Origin: Hyaloscypha bicolor E
Lineage: Eukaryota > Ascomycota > Leotiomycetes > Helotiales > Hyaloscyphaceae
Length of the DNA stretch: 64,000 nucleotides
Reading direction: 5' to 3'
Assembly (NCBI RefSeq): GCF_002865645.1
Contig: NW_020194692.1
Coordinates: forward strand, 8,208-72,207
Below the pieces are notes generated by a model. It saw only the letters and a program-made list of their open reading frames with translations, searched no databases and was not told the origin of the DNA. The translations under genes were made by a program, and so were the position numbers. How positions within the stretch are numbered: position 1 is the stretch's first letter; each line of letters starts with the position of its first letter. Shown one piece after another: positions 13,698-26,401 of this stretch.

Positions 13698-13859
13698 CTA
13701 AAACTTCTTTTTTTAGTTAGTATAATAATCTAATATCCGGATATAATTACTTAATTAACTATATATAGAAAGTAATTATAATATATAATATTTACTTTAA
13801 ATATTCCCGAGCTCCGGATATTTCTTTAAAGAATTCCCCGAGTATATAAAAAGAGAGAC

Positions 13860-16800
13860 TAAATAAATATAATTAAAGTAATAGCCTAGCTCTCTAATAC
13901 TAATTATTAAAAGATTATAAAGTAAATCCTTAAAGGGCTAAGAAGCTCGAAAGCTTATAGAAAATCGAAAAGATAACTAAGGGTTTTAATTAAAATATAC
14001 CCGAAAGTTAAGTAGTATAATCCGAAATAATAAGTAAAGCAAATAGTATTAACTAAATCTATTATAATAAGGTAGCTAATACCTTATCCGGAATTCTAAG
14101 GCCTAGTACCGAGATTATATATATCCCTTACTTTTCCCCAAAATTAATAATCTTATAAAGATTACTAGTAGAAAAGGAAAAGGAACTTATTATAATATAA
14201 GAGATAAACTAGAAATTAGAGAAAAGAATTCTAGCTATAGAATAAAAATAAATAGAAGGAAAATAACTAAATAATATCTATCTAATAGTAAGCGGAGTTC
14301 TTTTAATTTAATTCCCTAAAAGCCAGATAACTAGATAATTACTATCTAGTATCCGGAAACCCCTAATATTTTTCTATATAGTAATAAGACCGGAAACTCA
14401 ACTATTAGTAATAGACTATAATTAATATTATATTACTACTAGAGACTATCTCTGGACTAAAGCTTTATCTATCTTTAATTCTCTAAAGAATAATATCCGA
14501 TTATAGATTATAGAAATAGAAGATTATCTAATAGTAAAATAAGTAATAGATCCGGTAATTTAAGCCCTTACTACCTGTAATTATCTAGTATAGTTAATTA
14601 AACTAAAAGTAATAATAGCCAGGCTTAATAAAGTTTAATAATTGAGTCTAGTTAAAAACTTGGCTATTTGAGAAGTATAGACTAAAAAATACTATTATTA
14701 AAGCGGATTTAAGAATATAAAAATATAAGATATTTGAAAACTAGTTAGCTTAGGACTTTATAAACTATTTTAAACTTAAGATTTAAGATATATTCTAGAG
14801 CTATAAAAAATAAATAGTTTAGTTAAATTACTAATTAAAGCTAATTAAGCTAATCTTGAAAAGAATCTTTATTACCTTAAATAGAATTATTTCTCTTATT
14901 TATTTAGGATTTAAGTAAATAGCTTTTATAGTAAAGAAGTTTATATAAGCTATTACTAGGCTATTTCTAATACTAAAAGATAATAATACTCTATTAGAAC
15001 TAGTATAACCTTACTAAGATTATAGAATAAAGTTCGATTTACTAGCTTTAGAATTAAATACTATTTCTTAAGCTTCTCGGAATTCCCTAAAACTATTTTC
15101 AGAAAATATAAATAAAAAGCAGAAAGAGATACTATTTCTAGAAATTCCGGCAGACTAGTAAAAGAAAATATAAAGAAAGAAATTATATTTCAAATACTAA
15201 TATTCTAGATACTTTATAAACGAATATATAAGAAAAGATAAATTCCTCTAATAATTAAGATAATAGAAAAATAGAAAAAGCTCTTATTATTAGATAGACT
15301 AATAAAATATATATTAAAATAATATTAAATTACTAATTACTTTAACTTCTATTATATATTTCCTATAATAATACTTTCTCTTAATAATACTTTCTCTTAA
15401 TAATACTTTCTCTTAATAATACTTTCTCTTAATAATACTTTCTCTTAATAATACTATATTACTACTAAAAAGTTAGTATTTAATAATAGAAAATAAAAGT
15501 AATATATTAGTAATAATAATAGAAAAGAAAGTAAAGAGATTAAGAAACTAAGAACTTATAAATCTAGAATAACCCCGAAATATATAGTTATTAGATATAG
15601 AATTACTTGTAATATAGAAAAATACCTCCTAAAATAATAATTTCCTTAATTTTATAAAAATATATTTAGACTTTTATATAGTATAATTAAAGATAAAACC
15701 CGAAAATAGGAAAGATATTTAAATTAAAGTAATTATTAACTTTATTATTATAGTAAATTTTATTAATAATAAACTTAAAGAGATACTTTAATATATAACC
15801 CTAAATTAATACTATCTAATAATAAAAAATATAAAAGGCCAAGTTCTAGTTTTAGCTTCTTCTATAGTAATATACGAAATTAGTATTAATTATAAATAAA
15901 TATAAATACTAATATTAATAAAATTCAGAGTAATAGAACTAAAAATAGTAGATATTATTTTCGGATTATTATAGCTAAAAAAGTATAACCTAAAAATTAA
16001 CTAGTATATTAGAAAACTAACTAGAAATAATAATAAATATAATATAAAAATACTAGCCCAGATAGTAATAGTACTAGATATACTTAATATTACTAAAAAA
16101 GAAAGCAAATTTTTTTTTATAAAAGAACTTTTTATAAATAAGAAACTATAAATATATTTCGAAATCTTAAATCTTATTAAAAATATTTCAGGAAAGTTCC
16201 CGGAGAAACTATAAATAGAAGTAAAATTACTTATAAAATACAAGAAATATAAATATATATTTAATAAGGCTAAAGTAAAGAAGCTTAATTATAAAATACT
16301 TTTCAAGCCAGAATTTAAACTACTATAGAAACTAATATATAACTTATTAGAAGAAGAATTAGAGATTCTAAATAATTATTTAAAAAAGATATTAAAAATA
16401 GAAAAAATAGAAAAAATAGAAAGATCTAAATTACTAATAATAATATTTCTTCTATTTATAAAAAAGAAAGATAGAAGCTATAGACTATATATAAACTATT
16501 ATAGATTAAATAATAGTACTATTTCAAATAGATATCTAATTCTATTTATTTCTGAAATATTTAATTAATTAAGCCAAATAATTATTTTTATAAAACTCGA
16601 TTTATAGAATACTTACTACTTAATTAGAATTAAGGAAGAATATAAGTAAATAATATTATTTAGAACTAGATTTGAATTATTTAAATATCTTATATTTTCG
16701 TTTAAACTAAATAATAAACCAGTAATATTTTAAATATATATTAACTAATATTTTAGAGAATTTATTAATATCTTTATAATTATATATCTAAATAATATCT

Positions 16801-19250
16801 TGATTTTTTCTAATAAAAAAGAGTTATATACGAAATATATAAGTAAAGTTCTAAAATAACTAGATAAATATAGCCTTTTCTATAAGCTAGAAAAATACAA
16901 ATTTAATATAAAAGAAATAGAATTCCTTAGATATATAATTTTATAATAAGATATAAGAATAGATAAAGTAAGAATAGCTATAATTCAACTCTGGCTAGTT
17001 CCGGATATAGCTAGAAAAACTCTAGTATTTCTGGAATTCTATAACTTTTATAAATACTTTATTTATTAATATAGTCTAATAGTATTAGAAATAATAATAT
17101 TACTAAAAGAGAAATAATAATTCAAATAGATAGAGGAAATAATAAATATATTCGGGGAACTAAAAAAGAGATTTAAAAGAGCTCTAATTCTGGTATACTT
17201 TAGCCTAAAATTAAAGTATTAGCTCGAATATAATATATTAGTATTTATATTAGCAGGAATTATATTATAGAAATAAGAAAATACTTATTTATATTTTATA
17301 GTATTTTATTTAAGGAAGTTTATTCTAGTAGAAATTAACTACTTAACCTTTAACTAAGAACTATTAGTAATAGTAGAAAGTATTAAATACTAGAGATACT
17401 TTTTAGAAAAAGTATAAAGGAAGATTATAATTATCTTAGATTATAATAACCTAAAATATTTTATAATAATAAAAGTATTTATAAAATAGTAAGCTTAATA
17501 AATAGTAATACTATTAATAATTAACTTCGAAATAGTTTATAAAACAGAATTAAAAAATCCGGCTAATAAACTATTAAGAAGACTGAATTATACTAGAGAA
17601 CTAATAGTAGTTTAGAAACCATTACTAAACTCAAGAAAATAAGATATAAAAGACCTAATTAAACTAGATAAAGCTTCGGATCTACTATATCTAATTATAT
17701 AAAATATCTGCTTATAATTAAAATAAAGAAAGAAAGAGGTATTATAGAAGCTAAAAGAAATCTCGAAACTATAGAAAAGATATAAGCCTTATAAAACTCT
17801 ATATATAATAGAAGATCTTTTAAAAGAATTCGAAAAGAATAACTAATTATTTAATAATATAATAATAGATATTTAAAATATATAGAAATATTATCCGGAT
17901 CCGGAAAGAGACGATTTTATACTAGAAAATAGCCTATAAATCTATAAAAAAAACTTAATTATAGGTACCGGAAAAAAAGAATTTAAAAAAACGTCTCTTA
18001 TAGAAATTCTATAATAGCCTAATAGTAGGTTATTTTAGTTAAGACAGAATAATTCTTATAATAAAGAAACTGCTTTTCTAGAAAGAAAGAAATATAAATA
18101 TTAATAATTTTATAGGCTTATACTTAATATACTAGAGAAATAAGCCTTTAAGAACTATAATACTAGAAGAATTAGAACTACTACTAGTTCCGGAAAAGTT
18201 CTAGAGCTCAATTATACTAGATCTAATTACAGATCTATTATTAGTAAAAAAATTAATAGACTTCTTATATAAAAGATAAGAGAAATAAATAATATATAAT
18301 ATAATTCTTATTATAATATATAGATTAATAAAGAAAGGAAATTTTATTTTAGTTTAAAAAAATATAGATTTAAAGTAATTTATTTATATATTTCTTTATT
18401 ATATATTCTTTAAATATAAAATATTAGATAATATAATAATAGATAAAGCGAGATTATTAACTTTTATATTTTAAAAGACTTTTACTAAAAGTATTAGAAT
18501 AAAGAAAAAGATCTTAATAGTATTTTATTTATAAATAAATAGCTAAATAAAATAAATAAATATAATACTAGAAGCCTTTCTATATATATTTATAAACTTT
18601 AATTAAAAAAACTAGACAGATTTACTAGATCTAGTAGAATTTATATAAGGAAATAGCCTATTACTAATAATAAAAATATTTCTATTTAAGGCAAATAGAA
18701 AAACTATAAAATCTTTCTAACTAGTAAAGCTATAAAACTATAAATCCGAATTAGTATAGGACCTAATAAGGAGACTATAAGAAATATATATTTAATTAAA
18801 GGAAATATTAATCTATATTTAAGATATATAAGTAAAGTACTATAATATAAAATATAAGAGAATAAAGTTTAAAGTCGGAGAATTAGTAATACTTAATATA
18901 AAGAACCTAAACTCAAACTAATCTTATAAAAAGCTGGATTTAAAGAAAATAGAACTATTTAGAATAAATAAGAGAATTAGTAACTAAGTCTATTAGCTCA
19001 AATTACTAGAGAAATAAAAATATTATAATATCTTCTATATAAACCTCTTTATAAAATACCGGAAATTCTTCCGGAATCTAAAAGATCTAACTAAAATAAA
19101 TAAACTCAAAGCTAAAATTATTCTTAATAACTAAAGAAAGGAAATTAAAAAATAGAAAATTAAAATAATTATAAACTTCTAGTATTAAATATATTAGAGA
19201 AAACTATATTATTTAATATATTAGAAGAATTAAATAGCAGACTATAATAG
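13860..19250 (+). pseudogene. Outer element gag-pol, RIP-destroyed
   Basis: Several frames stay open only if TAG and TAA stand for CAG and CAA. The reverse transcriptase lies at about 16,400-17,100: FIKKKDGSYRL near 16,460, and the YLDD box reading YLNN near 16,790. RNase H follows to about 17,500, an integrase region at about 17,950-18,900, a KFKVGELVILN-type linker near 18,860, and a chromodomain-like tail near 19,130-19,240. The 13,860-15,500 part should be gag by position, but I see no clear zinc knuckle. It belongs to a different family from the inner element, because their reverse transcriptases differ well beyond C/T changes. Confidence 0.7.
15367..15454. repeat. 16-bp tandem repeat inside the outer element
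   Basis: Five identical copies of AATAATACTTTCTCTT start at 15,367 and every 16 bases after that, plus an 8-bp partial copy. The identity of the copies in an otherwise heavily mutated region suggests that the array expanded after RIP. Confidence 0.95.
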
Positions 19251-19763
19251 CTAGTATAAGGCTAAAGACCTAAAGTATATATAAGAAATAATAGTAATAT
19301 TTTATAAAAAGTATTCTTTTAAGCTAAGATTAAATATCGAGAAGTAATATATTTATATTTATAAAGAAAAGAAAAGTTTATATAAGATATAGATATTTAT
19401 TCTTATTAGAAGAACTAATTATAATAATATAAAAATATTTATTTCTAAAAGAAACCCCGAAAATAACTAAATTAAAGATTAATTAATATCTTATAAAAAT
19501 TTCAAACTAGATAAAGAAACTAAAAGTTAAGTAACTAAAATATAAAGCTAAATAAAACTCGCTTTTATTAATTTTAAACCCTTAACTTTCCTATAAAAAA
19601 ACAAGATAATAATAATTATATTATAAAGGCAGAACTTTATATTTATAAAACTCTAATAGCTATAATAATAGTTATATTAAAAACCGGGAATCTCCCGAAA
19701 AGCTATAATAGTATAATATAATAAACTACTATATATATAAAATAAAATATAGAAATTCTTCTA

Positions 19764-19768
19764 TAAAG
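19764..19768 (+). repeat. Target-site duplication, left copy (TAAAG)
   Basis: TAAAG lies directly before the 5' LTR of the inner element and again directly after its 3' LTR at 26,402-26,406. Five bases is the usual duplication for Ty3/Gypsy integrases, so the two LTRs belong to one insertion. Confidence 0.9.
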
Positions 19769-20006
19769 TATTATAATTCCCAGATGCCTCCTAGATATAT
19801 GTAATACGGCCGCCTTACTAGGGAAATATGCTTGGAATATACTAGAGATATTTAGAAGGCTAGCCCCTTTAGAACTAGTATACTATAAGGTATATATACT
19901 CCCTTATAGCCTTCTATATTCTAGTTTTCCCTTTCTTAGCTTTAAATTATCTTTATAAGGGATCTTCTATCTTGCTTTCCAAGCCCTGAATACTATATCC
20001 GTAATA
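19769..20006 (+). repeat. 5' LTR of the inner Gypsy element (mutated)
   Basis: 238 bp, same length as the 3' LTR. The differences are almost entirely C-to-T and G-to-A: the ends read TATTATA and CGTAATA against TATCACG and CGTGATA in the 3' copy. Confidence 0.93.
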
Positions 20007-20349
20007 GTATTTAAAGCTTATTTCCTTTAATCCTATAGAGGATTTCAAATAAACTAATTTAGAACTATTAGAAATATAAGTACTGCCAAGATAACGGAAT
20101 CTTAGAAACTCGAGTAATAGACTCTAGAATAATAAAAGCAAAAAGCTTTAGAACCCTTAGAGGAATTAGGTATTTATACCTTTATAAATATATACTAGTA
20201 ATATATTAGAAATCTTTCCGAAAACCCGAAAAATTAAAGAACCTCGAATAAAGGCTACTCTTTAACCAAGTCCTAGAGTAATAGGTACCTATAGGCTAGT
20301 AACCTAATTACTACCCCCAAGCCCTATTCTATAACCTTATAGGCCCTAT

Positions 20350-21800
20350 ATATATACCGGTAATAAGACTGCCAGGGAGAATATAGTAGAGGAAAAGTAT
20401 AATAGGTTAATTTCCCAGGATATTATATAACCAGGAATTATATTAACTTCTGCTAAGGCTTCCGGTAAAGCTCCTATTAGTTCAGGTTATCCCGTTAGCG
20501 GCCTTTCCTAAATTAAATATCCTATTAGTATTTCTGGAGAATTTATAAACGAGTCTATAGAAATAGAACTCTCTGCTTTTATTATAAAGCTTCTAGAGAC
20601 TAATAACTATATTATTACCGGAGAATTATATAAATAGGCCAAGGAACCCAATATCTTACTTTTAGATATTAATATTATTATAAAGAGCTACCGGGAGAAT
20701 ATCTAAAGAGCTATTTTATATAAGAATGCCTATAGTTATAATAAAGCTATTCTCGAAAATACCAAGCTCTATAATATTAAGCTTAAGGACAAAGTCAAAT
20801 ACTATATAGCTATAGTAGATTAGTTTATAATAGCTCTAACTACTTCTATTCCGCCCGCTCCGATTACTCTAAACCTCTCTCAAAAGAATTCCGAACTATC
20901 TCCTACTTATTCCTGTTTAGGATTTCTTATATCTTATATTTCCTTTAGAGATACTAGAGTTATTAAGCTTCCAGATCTAACTCTTTTTACTAGAGATTAT
21001 ACTATCTTTAATAACTAGCTAGTTCAGATTAAGAATAAGCTATAAGGAAATACTAACTTATATTCTTTAGAGAATCTCAAGATTATTTATATTTCTAGTA
21101 GACTTATTAGTAATACTCTTGCCCTAACTAATTCTTATATAGATAAAGATAGTCCAAATTAGTACTATTAGCTCTTAGAGTTCTACTTTTACCTAAAGAA
21201 GCTATATTCTAACTCTAATAAGATATAGAATACTTACTATAACTTTAGTAAGCTTTAAATATATTCTGGTTAAGTATTTCAGGAGTTCTATACTTTCTTC
21301 TTATAATTATTTATAAAAGGCAATATTAGTTTTTAAGATATTAAGTATAAACTAAATAAGAAGCTCCTACTAAAGCTTTAGGAGTTAGTATATATATACT
21401 ATAATAATTTATTTATTAATACTACTTGTTTTACTTAATACTATACTATTAATAATTAGTAGATTAAGGCTATATATGAGAAAACTAAGGAATATAAGAA
21501 AGCAGGAGCTATCTTAGCTAAGTTTACTTCTAGTACTATATTCCCGTATATTCCTAAGAAATATACTCCTAAGAAGAAGCCCAAGGAGCCTATATTAATT
21601 ACTCTTATTAAGTATATATCTTCTTATAAATATAAGTAATATCTTATAAAAACCGAGGATCTCTTAATTATTAAGTACTATAACTATAACGAATTCGGCT
21701 ACTATACCAGATACTATCTGCTTTTATATAGTAAGGAAACTAAGGTAGCTCTCTTTAGAATTAAGCCAGGCTTAGTTCCTATTTTACTGGAATATACTAT
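20350..21800 (+). pseudogene. Inner element gag, RIP-destroyed
   Basis: A long gag-like frame with TAG and TAA stops. At 21,676-21,717 a perfect CX2CX4HX4C zinc-knuckle spacing is visible, but all three cysteines and the histidine read tyrosine (TAC, TAT, TAC, TAT). Each is one G-to-A or C-to-T step from the expected codon. Confidence 0.8.
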
Positions 21801-21894
21801 TTAAATAAAGTATTTAGAGAATTCGAGTTCTGATTCTGGTATAAAACCGGGAAATAAGTATTCCTAAAGAAAGTCTCTATTTTAGGGGCTTATA

Positions 21895-24800
21895 ATATGA
21901 ATTTGGTAGAAATTGACTTGACTTATCTAATAGGAGAAGATATTCTTATAATATTTTATATTATTAATATAAATAGATTAGGAATCAAGTTTTCTTTCCT
22001 TATTAATACTAGAGCTAATAGTTATACTTTTATTAATATAAAGCTTGCTTAGCTTATAGAGTAATTTTTAGGAATAGAACTATAATTTCTTTCCTTATTC
22101 TATACTATATATGGTTTTAATAGAAAGCTAGCTAAGTTTACTAAGAAATATATAAAAGTCTTATTTCTAATTAATAAATAAAGTATTAATATACCTATAA
22201 TTATTCTAAATCTTAGAAATTATAATATTATTCTTGATAGGAAATAGGTAGTATATATTAATATTCTAGTTAATTATAGAAGATATAGGCTTATATGGCT
22301 AAAGAATAAGCCTAAATATATATAATTCGGTTATATTATTAGTATTTTATAGTAATAGCTAGAGAAGTAACCTAATAAGAAGTATTAAAAGAATACTAAT
22401 TAATAAGATTCTATTATAAGCTATTCCTGGAAATCTTTTATTCTAGAATAGTCTTTCTTCTTCCGAACTAATTAGAGGAAATTATATAAGACTATAGAAA
22501 AGAAGCTTCTATAGCCTAATTAAGATATAATACCTAAGCAAAAGCCAAAAAAGCAGGAAGAGATCCTTAATAAAGAGCAAATATTAGATCTAGCTATTCT
22601 TATCTCTATAATATTTAACTATATAGCCAAGAGAAAAAATAATATTATTAGTTAAATCTCTATCTATAAGATTAATAAGAAGCTTAAAGCTCGGAAAAAA
22701 GAAGCTATCCCTGGCTTAGAGAATTAATAACCGGGAAAAACAGAGCTTTAGTAATTATAGAGGATATTACTTCCGGAACTTAAGAAATATATTTCTGTTT
22801 TCTTTAAAAAGAAATCTAATATTCTTCTTTCCTATAAACCATATAATTATAAGATTCAGATTAAAGGCCTAAAGGGAACCGAAAGTATTAAATATTAATC
22901 TCTCCGGTAGTAGTTTACTTAAAAGCTTCTAGAAATCAAGCGTTTCTTATAAGATAATCTAGCTAAAGGCTTTATTAAAGCTAGTTAGGCTTCCTTTACT
23001 TTATTAGTTCTTTTTATAAAGAAAGTAAACGGAGGTTTATACTTCTATATTAATTTCCGCTACCTAAATAATATTATCCGGAAGAATTAATATCTTCTTT
23101 CCCTTATTAATAAGACTTTAAATCAATTATCTAAGGCCAAGATCTATACTAAATTAGATATTTACTAAGCTTTCTATTATATAGCTATAGACCCGGACTC
23201 TTAGGAGCTAATAACGTTTCATATTTATTATAGAATATACAAATATAATATTTTCTGGGAAGGCCTTATAAATGGCCCGGCTATATATTAATACTATATA
23301 AATAATATACTTTTCGAGTATCTGGATAACTTTTATATAATATACCTTAATAATATTCTTATTTACTTAGAGAACCTAGTAAAGTATAAATAATATATAT
23401 AAAAAGTACTAGACTACTTATATCTTACTAGCCTTTAAGTAGATATTAAGAAATCGGAATTTAAAGTTATATATATAAAGTACTTGGGCTTTATTATTTT
23501 TATATCTGGTATTAAAGTAGATTCTAATAAAGTTAAAGTAATATATAACTAGTAATTCCCAAAAATAATTAAGGGTATATAGTTCTTCTTTGGCTTCTAT
23601 AACTTTTATAGACGCTTTATTAGAGAGTATAAACGGATTACTAGACCTCTTACCTTACTTATAAAAAAGGATATTTCCTTTAAGTAATCCGAGTAATACC
23701 AAGAGGCTTTTACCTGCCTAAAAAAAGCTATAATTTCTATTCTAGTTTTATAATACTATAATTCAGATCTGCCTATAATAGTAGAAATAGATATATCTAA
23801 AGAAGTAGTTACTGGCCTATTCTCTTAATAAGACCCAGAAACAGGCCTTTAGTATCCTATAGCTTATTTTTCCAAAACCATACTCCTAATAGAGCTTAAT
23901 TATAATATATATAATAAGGAAATACTTACTATAATTCGAGTACTAGAGAAATAGAGAGCTAAGCTAGAGGGCCTTTAGGATACTTCCTTTAAGATCTATT
24001 CTAATTACCATATTTTAAAGTATTTTATAATTACTAAGAAGCTCTCTTCTTAATAAACTAGATAGGCTAAGCTCTTATTCCGCTATTACTTTAAGCTTAT
24101 ATATTATTCTGGAAAATCAAACGAGTAAGCAGATACTTTATTATAAAGATAAGATAAAGTAGATACTTAGGGCCAGATTAAGGAGAAGCTATAAACTCAA
24201 GTACTTTTCCCTAAAAATAAGATTAATCCGGAGATTATCTATAACTTATAGCTTATAGTAATACTTTATAAGATCGGCTTACTTGATCCGGAATTTGGCC
24301 CTAAAAACCAAGTATATATTAAAGATTTTCCGGAGGAAAATATTCCTATTAGAGGTATAATTCTCCTAGAAGAAGGTATTCTCTTAGAAGCTTTACCGGT
24401 AGACTCTGCTATAGTGGCCCCTATAAAAGCACTATTAGAGACTCCTGCCGAGTATAGTAGTTTATAACTTATAAATAAGATCCTATAGGATAATTATATA
24501 TTACCGGATCTAGAGAAGCTATATATAATAGCCCAAGCCAAAAGTAATATCTGGATACTATAAGATGGCCTCTTTTTATACTATAGAAAACTCTATATTA
24601 CGGAGAATAAAATAACTCCCGGATTACCTTTATAGACCGCTCTAATCCGTAAAGCATATAATAAACCCCTTTCTGGATATCCTGGATATATAAAGCTCCA
24701 ATAGCTATTAAAGAAGTAATATTACTGGCTATCTATAAATAAGGATATTAATTAATACTATAGTAATTACTATACTTATAAAAGATTATATATATCTAGA

Positions 24801-25950
24801 AATAAGAAGCCTGGTTTGCTTTATTTTCTTCTAGTTCCTAATTATTCCTGGTAGTATATTATTATAGACTTTAAAAGCTATCTAGAAAGCAAATCGGGCT
24901 ATAATATAGTTACTATATTTATAGATTACTTATCCAAGTACCTAATTATAATTCCTGTATAAGATATAATTATAGCCAAGTAGCTAGTACCTCTGTTTTT
25001 ACTCTATATAGTATACTAAGTAGGTATTCCAGAAATAATTATATTAGATCGGGGACCCTAATTTATATCCGATTTTTAGAGCGAATTCTGTATAAGAATT
25101 AGTATAAAGCTCAAGCTCTTTATAGCTAATTACTTTTAAACGGACAGACAAACGGAGATTATTAATTAGTACTTTAATTAGAGATTATACCTGTATATTA
25201 ACTACTACTAGGATAACTAGGATAAATAGGTTACTATAATTAATTATTAATAAGCCTTCCTTTAGTACGAAACTATTAGCCAGTCCCTATTTATAACTAA
25301 AAAGGGCTACGAGCCTCGTATCTCTCTAGACTAGAACTCTCCTATTAAAGCTAACTTACCTAAAGAGAAGCTAAATAGGAATAAAGCTAAAGTATTAGTA
25401 AATTAATTATATAAATTATAGTAACTTGCTTAAGGCCATATAGAGCGAGTACAGGAATAATATATGGTACAAGCTAATAAATACCGCTATCTAATCGATT
25501 TCAAAGTAGGGGATAAAGTATGGGTTACCATAAAGTACTAGAAATCCGATCATCCGAGCCGGAAGCTAGGGAACCAAATAGAGGGCCCATTTGAGATTCT
25601 AGAATAGCATGGCTACTCGTTCCTCCTAAAACTGCCGGAAGCCATGAAGATATACCCAGTTTTCCATACGAAGAAGCTACGAAAAGACCCCCAGAATCCT
25701 CTGCTAGATTAAGCGAACCCGGAACCGCCCCCATTAATACTAGAGGATAGCAAACAAGAATACGGCATTAAACGGGTTATTGCAGTCAAGCTAGTAAGAA
25801 ATAGGCTAAAGTATAGAATTCAGTGGGTTGGTTAGGATAAAGATCCAGTATGGTATCCAGCTTCGGTACTAAGCAATAGCCCCCTGGTTTTACAGAGTTT
25901 CCATAACAATAATATTGACGTACCAGGACCTCCACAAAACCTATAATACT
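21895..25950 (+). pseudogene. Inner element pol (PR-RT-RH-IN-chromodomain), RIP-destroyed
   Basis: The protease active site reads INTRA instead of DTGA near 22,005. The reverse transcriptase lies at about 22,980-23,480, with FIKKVNGGLYFYINFRYLN near 23,020 and YLNNILIY (YLDD expected) near 23,350. RNase H is at about 23,760-24,140. The integrase catalytic core is at about 24,860-25,170, with the landmarks LDRGPQFISDF near 25,060 and TDRQTEIINQYF near 25,150. A linker KVGDKVWVTIKY near 25,515 and a chromodomain with RIQWVGQDKDPVWYPAS near 25,815-25,875 follow. TAG codons interrupt every domain. A chromodomain marks the chromovirus branch of Gypsy elements. Confidence 0.85.
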
Positions 25951-26148
25951 GGCTAGACTGTACAAAAAATAATACTAGTCCAGAACCACGCGGAAATGAC
26001 GATAAACCCTCCTAGGTCACATGGCAAAGGCACCGGCCTTTCATACGTAACGTCTATATCCGAGATACTAGTTTCACTTTGGGAAGGAGCATAGTACGAA
26101 ATTGGATGGATCAACGGCTTATACGAAGCTCGGGGACGAGCTTATTAC

Positions 26149-26160
26149 GAAGGGGGGGGG
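26149..26160 (+). other. Polypurine tract of the inner element
   Basis: GAAGGGGGGGGG lies a few bases before the 3' LTR start at 26,164, the normal position of the plus-strand primer in LTR retrotransposons. Confidence 0.85.
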
Positions 26161-26163
26161 TAA

Positions 26164-26401
26164 TATCACGATTCCCAGATGCCTCCTAGGCGCACGTGAC
26201 GCGGCCGCCTCGCTAGGGAAATATGCTTGGAATGTACTAGAGATATTTAGAAGGCTAGCCCCTTCAGGACTAGCGTACTATGGGGTGCATATACTCCCTT
26301 GCAGCCTCCTGTATTCTAGTTTTCCCTTCCTTAGCTTTGAATCGTCTTCGTAAGGGACCTTCTACCTTGCTTTCCAAGCCCTGAATGCCGCACCCGTGAT
26401 A
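26164..26401 (+). repeat. 3' LTR of the inner Gypsy element (almost unmutated)
   Basis: 238 bp, TATCACG to CGTGATA, GC-rich compared with its 5' partner and with everything around it. The plus-strand frame at 26,102-26,353 is an accident of this GC-rich island. Confidence 0.95.

Larger units (their letters stand above)
19769..26401 (+). mobile_element. Inner Ty3/Gypsy element with chromodomain, nested insertion, 6,633 bp
   Basis: It has two LTRs of exactly 238 bp with short inverted ends (TATCACG and CGTGATA in the 3' copy), a 5-bp duplication TAAAG, and a polypurine tract before the 3' LTR. The internal order is gag, protease, reverse transcriptase, RNase H, integrase, chromodomain, all on the plus strand. 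It inserted into the outer Gypsy element. The 5' four fifths are heavily RIP-mutated, while the last kilobase keeps many CpA and CpG dinucleotides. Many TAG and TAA stops still make it non-autonomous. Confidence 0.92.
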
